Assembly: GCF_000350225.1 (NCBI RefSeq)
Contig: NW_005178990.1
Span: 1-64,000 of the forward strand
DNA: 64,000 nt
Direction: 5' to 3'
Source of the DNA: Chondrus crispus
Lineage: Eukaryota > Rhodophyta > Florideophyceae > Gigartinales > Gigartinaceae
In this document: one piece after another, positions 41,408 to 52,653 of the stretch
Layout: each line of letters opens with the position of its first letter
Position numbering within the stretch: position 1 is the stretch's first letter
Notes under the pieces: generated by a model
Database searches by the model: none
Seen by the model: only the letters and a program-made list of their open reading frames with translations
Told to the model about the DNA's origin: nothing
Made by a program: the position numbers and the translations under genes

Positions 41408-42808
41408 CTCTGTATGCAGGACATTGGAAAAATTCCATGGGCAAAGGAGGTCATTGAGAGGGTAACCTTGATGACAACTGAAGCCAGACATAAACTAAAA
41501 CTCCGAGCTCGACTGAAAGATACTATTGACAGTTACAAAAACACTGTAGTTCCCCATATTAACATGGCAGACTCCGTTTTTCCTTCCGAAAGAGACGACT
41601 ACACGGTTTTAGGGGAGGACGGGAAAAATTTGTTTCCATCGGTTCCCATTACGCCGATCATGCTTCGAAAGCCCGTGAAGACGCGTTTTGCTTCCATCAA
41701 AGGCACGCTTGAAGCCTTCATTCGCTGCAGAGTGGTGCTTCTCGGCCTTGTCCAAGCTCCTGACTTCACGAGGAACCTTTGGGAAGCATCTAACGCGAGA
41801 GAAAGAGGTAAGCGTGAAAAGTTTATTTCTAATATCATATCGTACTTGTTTTTCACAAAAGTGAAGGAATTGCACAACATATTCAGGCTCTTTCGGCGGC
41901 ATCTAAGACTTTTCGACTCCGACGAAGCCAAATTTTCAGATGTTGTCCCTAAAACAGTAGCTCTTGAGAAGGACTTAGAGAAACTACCACTCACTTCGTT
42001 CATGACCAGTGAACGGAGAGCAGATGTCCTTGGAAAATTCGAGAGGCGCCAGAACATTCCTGTCAACGCTACTATTAAGGTCCAACTACTCGAAGACATA
42101 CACTTTGCAGCACCCCCTATAGATCCTCACCGCAGTCCACGCGATATTGATAGACACATCAACTGATTTCGCGCTTTCCTAATGTGGTACTTCTCCGGGA
42201 GTGGCACGACAGCTGACGCACTGCAGCTTCGTCAGAATATCCTTGAGCAATTTGTGCAGTTGGTGGAGGAATGGAACGACGAGAAGGATGACGCAGGGAG
42301 TGAGAATATTTTCAAGGAGTTTGAAAAAATGCCGCTGTTGTATTGGAAATCACTCGCTGATCGCCCCGAATATGCGCAGTTGCGGGAGTTCTCTATAAGG
42401 ACACTGTCAGTTTCCGCGTCTTCTTGCGCAGCTGAGCGTAGTTCTAGTTTGCAAGGAAGGATTCGAACCTCATCGAGGAATAGGATGGATACTGCAAAAG
42501 TGAAGAAACTAGCTTTTACGCATTGGAACATGAAACTACTGGGAGATTCAGATCTCATCAGCGCGGGATTCTGGGGCTCAGTTCAAACCAATGAGGATTC
42601 ACAGGAATTGACTGAGACCGACAATGAAGGCGAAGCCATAGGTTGCCCCAATGCTGAACAGGGGGAATATACCAGCGTGTTTGACGACGATTACGATCAT
42701 TTTGATATCTCTCAAGTAGAGAACCCAAACGACTGCGTCACAACTTCGATTATTAAAAGCACAGGAACGCATCCTGGAAGGACACCCCATTCAACTGGAC
42801 ACCATTGA
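41408..42808 (+). pseudogene. hAT-family transposase, 3' half with dimerisation domain
   Basis: Continues the frame of 24987-26138 after the gypsy element. It includes RFASIKGTLEAFIRCR and a helical region to an in-frame TGA at 42164-42166. The same frame then carries the hAT C-terminal dimerisation domain: YWKSLADRPEYAQLREFSIR then LSVSASSCAAERSSS, with WNMKLL and an acidic tail ending at 42808. The single TGA is the only internal break besides the LTR element. Confidence 0.85.
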
Positions 42809-43215
42809 CTTGATATCAATATACAGTAGAACGTTTCCTTGCAAGATACCGGGACAAAACTGAGCTTCTGATATCCTTAATTCGAATAAGAGCATCTGTA
42901 AAATGTACAAAAACGTCGTCAGTGCTTCCATTATGTCGTGAAGCCGACTGGAGAGAGAAGAGGCTGGGGCAGTATTCTAGACCCGGGGAGTGACCGGGGC
43001 GCTGCATTTTTGAAAGAAGGGATCGGGACATGGGCATAGAGAGGCTGCTGAAATGTCGGATTTGATTGTACGAGGGTAGGAGTTGATCGTCGTGCACGGC
43101 AGGGGAGTGGACAAAGTCAGACGTTCAGGGGTAGAGGTCGTCAGATGTCGGGGCTGGAGGCAGGCGGGGATAGCCAAACGGCTGGGATGAATGCGGAGCG
43201 GATGACGAGGGGGAG
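42809..43215. other. No supported gene
   Basis: 3' flank of the hAT gene; purine-rich, with no clear domain in any frame. Confidence 0.4.
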
Positions 43216-43224
43216 GAGGCGGAA

Positions 43225-43537
43225 GCTAGAAACGGGGGCGTAGTAGCGGGGATAATGTGGTGAGGGTGTGGAACTTGCGGGCTGGTAGGTGCGAAAAGAC
43301 TATGGCCGGCACCGCGGGTTGGTGAGCGGTGTAAGGTGCGGCGGGGACGTGGTTTTCAGTGGGAGCTTTGATAGGTCAGTTAAGTGGTGGGGCGTGAAGA
43401 GGGGGTGGAGCTTGATCGCGGCCGTGACAGGGTTCGAGGAAAAAGTTACCGGGGTGGACTTCTCCGCGGGCGGCGAGGTGCTAGTGACGGCGTGCTACGA
43501 CAGGACGTGGATGATGTGGAGCGGGGTGGAGGATTGA
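43225..43537 (+). pseudogene. WD40-repeat protein C-terminal fragment
   Basis: SGDNVVRVWNLRAGRCEKTM, then a one-base shift near 43300, then HRGLVSGVRCGGDVVFSGSF, DRSVKWWGVKRG and VTGVDFSAGGEVLVTACYDR..MMW ending at TGA 43535. These are about two and a half WD repeats, each ending in a D-x-x-x-x-x-W pattern. The final YDRTxxxW resembles the PRP4 splicing factor but is not specific. No upstream repeats are present, so the gene is truncated. Confidence 0.6.
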
Positions 43538-43716
43538 GGAAAGGGACGGGTTTGTGAGAGAGTTTGTGTGCATGGTCGAGGTGGTGGGGTATGGGGATAA
43601 TATGCGGAGGGCGAGAGTTAGCGGGGACGTGAAAAAAGTGGGGAGGTTCACGTGGAAGGTTCGTCTTCGGGCTCTTCGGGCTCCTCCAACTGGACATAGT
43701 TGCAGTTGCGGATGAA

Positions 43717-44475
43717 TCAAGCGTTGTTCCGAGCGTGGATGAGGGCCTTGTCTTTGACATTGTCATATTCAAAAAGGTCATACTGGACCTGAAAACCATC
43801 AAGCATGTCGTCCACGTTTTCACCGTACATCTGGCGACTGTCGAAAAAGTAATCGCAGGCATCATATAGGGTCTGATTCAACTCGGGGTCATGCTCTTTC
43901 TCCGCGCAATTCCAAACGTTACTATTCTGGGCGCGTACCCAGCCATTCCACGTAGCGTTAACGTGTCTGCGCAGGGCGAAGACGGCGAGGTTGAACTTGT
44001 CGCGCTGGTGCAGCATGTGTAGGACACCTGCCCTGCGGCGGCAGTAGACGCTAGGAAAGATCTTGACGCTAGAATTGGCGACGATGTAGCGGAGGGCGTC
44101 GTCTGTGGAGAGGGCGGAGCCGTGCAGGGCGGGCTCGCCGATTTGCTTCCCGAGCTCGGTGCGCTTCAAGACGTCGTCGGTGTAGCCGCAGTTGGGCGTG
44201 CCCGCGCCGGCCGACGAGTAGCGGCAGCGTTCGAGCGAGTGGACGAACCAGGTCGAGCCCTGGCGGGCGCCCCTGAGGATGAGGGCGTGCACGCATGGCA
44301 GCGTGTCGTCTGGCACGAGGTCGGTGGCTGGCGCAGAAGGCAGTGCGACGAGCAGGAGGGCGGCCGTGGCCAGCACGCAGACGAGCAGCAGCGGCAGGAG
44401 CACGGGGCGCCGCGAGGCGTGCTTCGAGCTTCGTGCAGGGCGAGAGAGAACTTCTACATGAGAGTACGTCCGCAA
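43717..44475 (-). CDS. Type II membrane sulfotransferase-like protein
   Basis: 252 codons from ATG 44475 to TGA 43717. A short cytosolic tail is followed by one transmembrane segment (residues about 24-46, LLPLLLVCVLATAALLLVAL), then a lumenal domain. ALILRGARQGSTWFVHSLER resembles the 5'-phosphosulfate-binding loop of Golgi sulfotransferases, and VFALRRHVNATWNGW fits the 3'-phosphate loop region. Such enzymes move sulfate from PAPS to polysaccharides, which suits an alga with sulfated galactans. The protein is shorter than many Golgi sulfotransferases but has no internal break. Substrate unknown. Confidence 0.6.
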   Translation of the reverse strand: MRTYSHVEVLSRPARSSKHASRRPVLLPLLLVCVLATAALLLVALPSAPATDLVPDDTLPCVHALILRGARQGSTWFVHSLERCRYSSAGAGTPNCGYTDDVLKRTELGKQIGEPALHGSALSTDDALRYIVANSSVKIFPSVYCRRRAGVLHMLHQRDKFNLAVFALRRHVNATWNGWVRAQNSNVWNCAEKEHDPELNQTLYDACDYFFDSRQMYGENVDDMLDGFQVQYDLFEYDNVKDKALIHARNNA

Positions 44476-44707
44476 CCCTGTTTCGAGCAGCGATATAGCT
44501 CTCGCCAGTGTGCTTGCGGGAGTGAGCTCTTACGTTGGCCCTCTTGTTGAAGGCGCGGGGGCAGATTGCGCATGTGAAGACGTGATCGGAGTCGGCGGCG
44601 GGCAGCTTTGGTGGCGCCGTGTTTGTTGCGTCGACGGCTGAGGAATTGGTCCTGGAGGAAAGGGTATTGGTCCAGTGGCACTGGACCTCTTGCCTTATGT
44701 GAGGCAA
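44454..44707 (-). pseudogene. C2H2 zinc-finger fragment
   Basis: The minus-strand frame from ATG 44707 reads FTCAICPRAFNKRANVRAHS then RKHTGE: one classical C-x2-C-x12-H-x3-H finger with the TGE linker. The frame then runs into the start of the sulfotransferase gene. The first residues are encoded by a hairpin (44683-44714), so the true upstream part is lost. Probably a piece of a multi-finger DNA-binding protein. Confidence 0.55.
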
Positions 44708-44714
44708 GAGGTCC
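44683..44714. repeat. Inverted repeat, 13-bp arms, 6-nt loop
   Basis: GGACCTCTTGCCT / AGGCAAGAGGTCC around TATGTG, next to a second short palindrome GGTCCAGTGGCACTGGACC. Sits at the 5' end of the zinc-finger fragment. Confidence 0.85.
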
Positions 44715-44739
44715 GGGTGCAGAGCTTGTGAAGTTCACA

Positions 44740-45106
44740 GTAACCTTGATCAGTGCTCATGCGCCGGTCCAGGATAGAGTTTATCCTCTATACAGTGCAC
44801 GAAAAAACTAAAGAGCACCCCCAATTGTTGAACGAATTCCCGTGAAAAATGTTCCGTTCAAAACAAAAAACTTCCCGCAGACCGTTATTTTGCAAATCAT
44901 ATAAAGTAACGAACTTTCACATCGAACCCTTAATTATTTCGAAAAATACGATCACTTCGGCTACTGTAGAGGGTGCAAAATCTATAGAGCACAAGCTCGT
45001 TACACTATAGAAATAGGATATAAAGAACTTTTGTTGCCATTAGAATTGCTCTTTTCCTCCTTCTCGACATAGACGAGACACAAATAAGACCCAACGGAAC
45101 CACAAA
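44740..45106. other. AT-rich non-coding stretch
   Basis: No gene. May include the left end of a Tc1/mariner element (CTACTGTAGAGGGTGCAAAA near 44960), but no matching right end exists in the window. Confidence 0.35.
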
Positions 45107-45263
45107 ATGCCAAAAGGGAAAAAATTGACCCGTTTTAGAACAAGGTCAAGTCCTTGCCTTGCACAATGAAAATGTTTCTCAAAAAGAAATTGCTCGACGG
45201 GTGAAGAAGTCCGGCAAAGCCGTCCAAACCTTTTTAAAAGGACCCCATGTGTACAACAAAAAG
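45107..45263 (+). pseudogene. Tc1/mariner transposase N-terminus, cut by gypsy-2 LTR
   Basis: MPKGKKLTRF from ATG 45107, then a one-base shift, then EQGQVLALHNENVSQKEIAR and RVKKSGKAVQTFLKGPHVY. This is the first helix-turn-helix of Tc1-type transposases, which binds the terminal repeats. Everything after YNKKC is replaced by the LTR beginning at 45264. Confidence 0.7.
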
Positions 45264-45858
45264 TGTGGTACAATTCCACACCACGACCCCCGATGGGAGA
45301 TGAGCACCGCCTGGACGGGCGGTTACTACTGTAGCAATCGTGCACGCGCCCTCGGAAAGCGCAGTAGTACCTCCACGGTGTACACGTGGCATAACCGTCG
45401 ACGCCGGTCGTGGCCACGGGCACACGTGTGCGACCCGTCGGGTAAGTAATTAGCAATTAGTAGTTAATGGCACAAATTAGTCAATTTAGCACAGTAGCTG
45501 GTATACAGTAAGTAACAGCTACTTTAGCGGGACAGGTGTCCTGGCGTCCCACTTAGGGGTTAAGACCGGGGGCACCTGCTCCGTTCCATTAAACGGGGGC
45601 AGACTCGCCTCCCTTCCCTTTACGGCTAATTGCTATCCCGTTCCGGTTTCCCTTGTAGTCTCAGGCTTCTAACCCGTGACCGGCCGTCCGGATCTAACAC
45701 TACCGACCGGCTGCGCGTCACCGGCCACGTGAGCCTTCCCTCTTTTCGAGTCCTTCCGTACGGTTTGCGTTCGCGCGTGGGTTACCCAGCGGCGCGCGCT
45801 CCCTTACCTCTAACCCCCCTCGTTTCCGAGTGGTCGGGACGAAGGTAGTTCTACCACA
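45264..45858 (+). repeat. gypsy-2 5' LTR (595 bp)
   Basis: TGTGGTACAATT...TTCTACCACA with 7-bp terminal inverted repeats (TGTGGTA/TACCACA). Contains three CACGTG hexamers. A TGG-starting stretch (TTGGTACTCTTG) just inside may be the primer-binding site. Confidence 0.75.
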
Positions 45859-46291
45859 TTTTGGTACTCTTGTGGAGGGTATAACTACAGAGGTTGAGCC
45901 CGCACTGGATTGCCAGCGGGAGCAATTACCGATCGGATTGAAAGAGGTCGAAAATCACCGCGTCGATCGCCAGTGATCATCGACGATGAACCGTGCGGAT
46001 TCCGCCGGAGAAGATACTGCCTCCGGGCGAGCAAGTACCCGCAGTGGCAGATGCGCACAGCGCCCCGGGATCGACAACCCGGAAGCCCTGCTACGCCCGC
46101 CGTCTACCAGGGGCCAGAAGACCCCTTCCGTTTTGGACACCACCGCCGGGCTACCGGCTGGTGGGGGGAACCGCGTACAAGTACTGTACGACGCGTTACT
46201 CCCGCGACTACAAACCTGGATGGAGGATTTCCTCGCTGAGGAATTACCTCAGGTCGTCCAGGTTTGACTCGACCGAACGGCACCAAGACTG

Positions 46292-48428
46292 GTGGCGGAG
46301 CATGCGGACACCGCGCTCCGCACCCTGCTGGACGAGAAGGTCGCCCCCCTCGTACGCGACGAGGTGGTGGTGGCGCTCGCCGCGGAGGAGGACGAATCTC
46401 CGACCGCATTGGCTCTAAAGGGAGCTATTAGCTCCGCCGTGGACATGCGTCTGGCCACGACATTTACCGAAACGGGAGGCGCGGTACCGCCGCCGGCGCC
46501 GCGCCATGAAACCGTTCCGGGCTCAAGCTTTAATATCTCTGATCCGATCGGCGCCGTACCCAGGATTGATAGGAGGGACCCTCACCCGGAGGGCAGAGCC
46601 ATCTATCTCCCAACCGTTCACGGTGCTACAGGGAGGTCCACAGAAAATGTCCTCCCCATACTCGCCGGTACGGGGGACCCCCGCGGGACAGACAACTGCT
46701 TGGGGCTCCCCGAGACAGAGAATCGGGACCCGTACCGGTTGAGCAGAAGACGTGCACCCGGCACGCACAGGACCGAAGCGGAATACACCCGGTATTACGA
46801 TGCAGAAGACCCCCGTCACAGGACGGATGAAGACCGCGAGGGACGCCGCTGGCGATACCGCGGTAACCGCGAGGCACGCCACGGGCGATACCGGAGGGGG
46901 AGGATACCCCTCCAATGATGACCCATCCGGTTCGGAAGACTCTCGCAGGCGGGGCCACAGGGCACGCCGCGACAGGAGCCGAGACCGGCACCGGCACGAC
47001 CCGTCCGACTCGGAAGACTACCACACCGAGTCGGATGAGGAGCGTCGTCGCTCGGGCAGACACCGCCGGGCTACCCCGAAGAGCGACGAGAGACGGCCCA
47101 CGGTAATCTGGCCCCTCAATGACCTGTTTACCAAGGCCGTCAACTACAAGACCTACCGCCTGGAACGGCGTAGCTCGCGCTACGACTCTACAGTAGCGCG
47201 GCAAATTAACCGTTACCGGAAGAAACTGGACGTGCAGATGAGGTCCCACACGTTCAGTGGTCAAGATCCGATTGCGGTATTGGGATTCCTCGCACGCCTC
47301 AAGATGGCGTGCGACCACAACGGGATCACCGAGGGAGCCATCGTGTGGTGCTTCCAGTTCTACCTCACCGGTCAGGCCCACGCCCTACTCCAGTCCCGCC
47401 TCAATGAAAATGCCATGGCGGTTGACGCGGAGCGGCGCGAGCTGCTCCGGACATACCCACACGTGGTCAACTTTCTATTGCGCACCTATGCTACCGACGA
47501 GGTAATTTCCGAAGCGGTTGGGGATGTGACCTCCTTCCGTCAAAGTTCAAACATGACGGAGGAGGTTTACAGAAACCACCTCTGGGACAAGGCACTCCGC
47601 TGCGGTACGGTATTCTCCGACAGGCGGTTGGAGTCCCTGTTCGTAGAGGGGTTACTGCCCGCCACGTGCGCGCAGGTTCGTAATTACCTCGCCACGCACC
47701 CGGATGTGGACTACCAATCCGTCGCTCGCAATGCGCAAGCGATCGGGGAAACCAATCGGGCTTCCCGTTGACAAGGGATGTCAGCCATGGCTCACCGAGA
47801 GCCGTCCGGAGCGGCTAGAAGATTCGATCGCACCGCAAGGACGAGGCCCGTGCTGTCGGTTGAGTCGGCATCCGACATCCCGACGGCCGGGGGATTGGCT
47901 GAAGAAGCAATCCTGGCCGTGACGGACCAAACCGCCACGCCGACCTCGATGAGCTCGCCACCGACGAGTTATTATCTGTCGCCGGCAGCCTCGATGGCGA
48001 GCGCCCCAGTGCCACCTGCCAACCTTGGCGACGTGCGCACAGGACCGTATGGGAGGCAAGGGAAGGATCCCCGCGTCCAGTTCTCCGGCGGGAGATTTCC
48101 CGGACCGCCACCGTGCCGGTTCTGCCTGGACACCACGCACCGACAAGAGGGGTACCGCGTCGTTGCCGATGCGAGCCTGCGGGCCAAGCTTCTGGAGGAA
48201 CGAGAGGCCAATTACCAGAAGCTACACATCCGGCAAGGCCTCCACCCAGGATCCCCGTTCAACCGCCAGGGGCCGTCCGCTTGGCGAAACCAGCGTCAAA
48301 CGGCCCCGGCGGGCGTCAACGTGGTCGAGGAACAGCACCTCGACCATACCGAAGACCACGTGGCACGAGCCGCGCATCGATTCCACGAGGACTTGCTGCT
48401 GATGGGGGAAGCCGGGGAGGACGCGTAG
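46292..48428 (+). pseudogene. gypsy-2 gag
   Basis: The N-terminal frame is 46292-46918. The main frame 46752-47771 has an Arg/Asp-rich linker and the capsid-like FSGQDPIAVLGFLARLKMAC, QFYLTGQAHALLQSRL and RLESLFVEGLLPAT. TGA at 47769 is in frame with 47778-48428, which holds a knuckle-like CRFCLDTTHRQEGYRVV. A Tyr stands where the fourth ligand Cys is expected, so the zinc knuckle seems inactivated. Confidence 0.75.
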
Positions 48429-48430
48429 AG

Positions 48431-51245
48431 GCGACGACGTCTCTCCCCGTGCCCAGCCTCAGAAGCTTAGGCACCCCCGATCCGGCTGCGCCAGTGGAAG
48501 CGCAGCCGGGTAGCCGAACGGAAGTCCAGGCCATCTGCTTCTTCAAGAAGCAGAATTACAAGATCTCCGCGACGGTTGGTCAGAAGCAGGCGTTGATGGT
48601 CGCCATCACGCCAGCGCTTGACTCAGGAGCCGGCCCGAACCTCATCCATTTACGGTGTGTCGCCGAGTCGTGGCGACCATCGATAAAACTGGTTCGGAGC
48701 CCAGCGCTCATCGACGCGTCAAACCGCGCGATGAAGGCACTAGGGGAAATCCCCCTGCTCGTCCGAATCGGTGAGTTTGTGGCGCGCGTCCCGTTTCTGG
48801 TAGTCACGAGCCTCGCTGTGGACTGTATCTTCGGTACGACTTTCCTGGATCGCCACGTCAAGGCGACCCTCTCACCGCAACAGAAGGTCGTGTTCCACGA
48901 GGCGCCACCCGTGGCGTTGGTCGGAACAACCCCCTCGAGGCACGACCGCAAGATGGCCTCGAGGAGCACTGCACAACAACTACCGCCGTCGGATAAACCC
49001 GAACGGAAGCAGGTGGCGTTCCCCGCCAACACACCGTCACGGAAGATCCGCCTCGTCAGAGGGGTGACAATTCCCCCGATGACGCAGGCCATGGTGAGGG
49101 TCGCCACGCCGGTGGGGGGGCTATGTTTTTTACAGAACCCCCCAAAACCCGCGCACAAGAATTTGACCCTCATGGCACAGGGAGTCATGGATGTTGTCCC
49201 CGAAAAACCGTTCTCGGTAATGCTCAGCAATTTTGGGCACCGCTCGGTTCACATCCCGAAGCATACCGTAATCGGACTGGCTCTTCCGTCGCCCACTCAC
49301 ATCCTGACCCTTGGCGACTCGGCCGCGGAAGCGGCCGAAGCTAAGGAAGGTGGAGGGATATTTAATTCCAACCTCTCAACCGCAGAGGATGGAGCGGAAG
49401 AAGCCGCCGATAACTGTACCAACAAGGGCGGGGCTGAACAAGCCACGCAGCCCAAGGCACACCTCGGGGCGGTTGGAACGGATAAACCCGAAGACACCGC
49501 CGCCCCTGAGGAGGACCCCAACGCCTGGCAGGAGGATGTCCACGTCGGTGCCGAGGACGACGAGGTACGCTCGGAGATCCTCGAGGCACTGTCTGAATTT
49601 AAGGACATGTGGACCGGCCGGCTGGGAAAATCGGGGCCACGAAGCACCGGATTGAGCTCAAGGCCGGTGCTCGCCCGATTTACCAGGCGCCTTACCGCGC
49701 TGGACCAACCGCACGGGAAAAAGAGAAAACGGAGATCGACCGCATGCTCCGGGCAGGGGTAATCGAACCCGCCATGGCTGAATGGGCAAGCCCCGTGGTA
49801 TTCGTCCCTAAAAAGGATGGTACCATGCGGTTCTGTGTCGACTACAGAAAGCTCAACGCAGTCACCGTTCGGGATTCCTACCCGTTGCCGAGGATGGACG
49901 AGTGCATCGATTCCCTCGGCGACGCTACTGTCTTTACCACGCTGGGTTGCAACAGCGGGTATTGGCAAGTAGAAATCGCCAAGGAAGACCGCGACAAGAC
50001 GACGTTCGCGTCGCACTACGAGTTGTACCGATTCCTCCGCATGCCGTTCGGTTTGAAAAACGCCCCCGCTACCTTTCAGCGGGCCGTCGACATTATACTG
50101 TCGCGGGTAAAATGGGAAACCGCACTGGTCTACTTGGATGATGTTTTCATCTACTCCAAGACCGTACCGGAACACTTCACGCACGTTCGCGAGGTTCTAC
50201 GCCTACTGCGAGACGCGGGCGTGTCGCTGAAGCTGTCGAAGTGCGCCTTCTTCGACACCTCCGTCACCTACCTGGGACACTTGATTCGACCAGGTAGGTT
50301 GGAGGTCGAGCGCCGCAACGTGGTCGCCATCGAGCGCGCTTGACCTCCCCAGAACCAAACAGAATTGCGGTCATTCTTAGGAATGTGCAATGTTTACCGC
50401 CGGTTCGTGAAGGGCTTCGCGAAGATAGCCGCTCCGTTAAACCGGAAGACGGGGAAGAACCAACCCTTCGAGTTTGAAGTCCTGACCGATGAGGAATACG
50501 AGGCGTTCGTGGAACTGAAGAAGCGCCTCGTGTCCCCACCGATATTGGCCCTACCCCGTCACGGAAAGAAGTACACCCTGGATGCAGACGCGTGCGGGTA
50601 CCAGGTCGGCTGCGCCCTGCTACAGGAGCAGCCGGACGGCGACCGCCTACCGATCGGTTATTGGAGCCGCGCCCTCACGGACGCGGAGAAGAACTACACC
50701 ACTACCGAGAAGGAATGCCTTGCTGTCGTGTGGAGCATCCTCACGCTTCGACCATATCTATATGGGAACACGTTCGACCTCCGTACGGATCACGAGGCCC
50801 TCCGATGGGTCCTCAACCTGGTGGATAGCTCCCGCCGGCTAGCGCGCTGGCGCCTCCGCCTAGCCGAGTACGACTACGACGTACAGTACCGACCGGGTAT
50901 TAAGCACCAACTCGCGGATGGTGTATCACGCCTCCGAGTGGACGGCGCGACCTCCGAACCGGTTGACGACGAGGTCCCGTGTTTCGCGGTACAATGGCTA
51001 GAGGAGGACCATGACCCCCGCCAAGGTACCGTACACTGGGAGACCCCGTCGACCCGGGGAGAGCTGACCACGCGTTCGCGGTTATACCCGAAGAACGCGA
51101 CGTCTCATCCGTAACGGTGGAAGAGTTCCTTCGGGAACAGGCCGAGGACCCCTTCTGTAGGGCAGCCGCCGAGACCGTGGGAAATCCGGACTCGCACTAC
51201 GATGTCGACCGATACGGGTTCGTCGTCCGCAATTCACTGCAGAGG
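48431..51245 (+). pseudogene. gypsy-2 protease, reverse transcriptase and RNase H
   Basis: The protease motif is ITPALDSGAGPNLI (normal DSG). After a frameshift near 49625, RT reads WASPVVFVPKKDG, FCVDYRKLNAVT, TTLGCNSGYWQVEI, FGLKNAPATFQRA and LVYLDDVFIYS. The motif-A catalytic Asp is replaced by Gly (codon GGT at about 49944). TGA at 50341-50343 interrupts the frame (CGA changed to TGA would fit). RNase H follows: DADACGYQVGC, YTTTEKECLAVVW, LRTDHEALRWVL. Shifted again near 51050; the reading ends at 51245. Confidence 0.85.
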
Positions 51246-52140
51246 CAAAGTACCAGGAACAACAATACTTGTAGTATTCCGAAACATTAAAGTAATATCG
51301 TGTCATGATATATGTAATGTTTTTGGACGATACGTTTTTGGGATACCAGAATAGTATTGTCCGGACAACAATACATCAGCATTCCAGGAATGATAATAAA
51401 ACGTCCGTGTACGATGAAAACATCAGAATTCGGGTACCACTTGCATCAGCCGTGAACAATAGATATAATGTCATTGTAAACATTAAAACATCAACAATGG
51501 ACGTTACTTATAATGTGTTATTGAAACACTATACGTAGCGTATGTGAACATTATAGGCACTGTCTGTGGATTCGATAAATGAATCATTTCAGCACACTAT
51601 ATATAATTATATTAGATGGCACTAAATGCAACGTGCAGAAACGTTAAATATAATGTTCCTTGAAACACTTTAAACATTGCCCAACGACAATATAAAATAT
51701 TCATTAATTGTATTATTACTTATATCGTACAGAAACGTGAAATATAACGTTCGAATAAACACTGGTAATGTTGTCCAACGACAATATATATTAGTAATAT
51801 TTTGAATATTACTTTCATCGTTCTGTGCACGTTACATGTAATATGTCGGAATAGCAATAAACGTATCGTTCGTGAACACTATAATCGTGGTTTTCAGAAG
51901 TAATACTTATATTGGTTTTGGATGGTAGTTGATACTTGTTCTGAGACGACAATATAATGTTGCTGGACGACATTTTTACTGTTTAGGATTTGGTAATGTA
52001 ATGTTTTGGGGACTACATTTGCAATGGTTGTAAAGCACTAAACTAAATGTAAAGAATGATAACGGAATCGCTGCCTGACGACACTGTTGATGGATGTGAA
52101 AACAAGCGTTTCATAGGCCAGTACCTACATGTATTATCAA
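51246..52140. other. AT-rich degenerate repeat region, no gene
   Basis: Composition is quite unlike both neighbours. Loosely recurring motifs: AGAAACGTTAAATATAATGTTC and AGAAACGTGAAATATAACGT (51640, 51728); CAACGACAATATA (51673, 51777); GACGACAATATAATG (51941). No terminal repeat or frame longer than 77 codons. Confidence 0.55.
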
Positions 52141-52408
52141 TATTGATGCAGCTGCAACAGACACAACAGTTGTGTCTGTCGATGATCGTCTTCGTCATGC
52201 CTGAGGATGTTTTTCATCGACATGGCTGCAGATAGTCGTCTTCGTCCTGCGGCAGATGGCGGTTTTTCGGGGGTAGAGCCTGTTAGCTGTGCCCCTGAAA
52301 TTCGCAGCACTTTCAGGTTGTTGACTTTTGCCGGCGGTTGGTCCCTCTGTTTCGTGGCACTAGGAGGATCATATCACGTGCGGGATAGTTGTGAAGTTTC
52401 GTTAGTAT

Positions 52409-52653
52409 CTCACTGTGGATCGTGTCGCCTGCGGTGATGGTAGCTCACTGTGGATCGTGTCGCCTGCGGTGATGGTAACTCACTGTGGATCGTGTCACCT
52501 GCGGTGATGGTAGCTCACTGTGGATCGTGTCGCCTGCGGTGATGGTAGCTCACTGTGGATCGTGTCGCCTGCGGTGATGGTAGCTCACTGTGGATCGTGT
52601 CGCCTGCGGTGATGGTAGCTCACTGTGGATCGTGTCGCCTGCTGTGATGGAAG
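52409..52653. repeat. Minisatellite, 35-bp unit x 7
   Basis: Units start at 52409, 52444, 52479, 52514, 52549, 52584 and 52619 with CTCACTGTGGATCGTGTCGC. They are nearly identical, and the last is the most diverged. Confidence 0.95.

Larger units (their letters stand above)
45264..51245 (+). mobile_element. Second Ty3/gypsy element, 3'-truncated
   Basis: 5' LTR, gag, protease, RT and RNase H are present and clearly homologous to gypsy-1, but integrase, polypurine tract and 3' LTR are missing. The pol reading ends at RYGFVVRNSLQRQ, just before where integrase should begin, and unrelated AT-rich DNA follows. Interrupted by several stops and shifts. Confidence 0.88.

Noticed and set aside
44122..44550. 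142-codon plus-strand frame
   Set aside because: Antisense to the sulfotransferase-like and zinc-finger coding on the minus strand.
52409..52653. CRISPR repeats
   Set aside because: 35-bp units abut with no spacers; this is a minisatellite.
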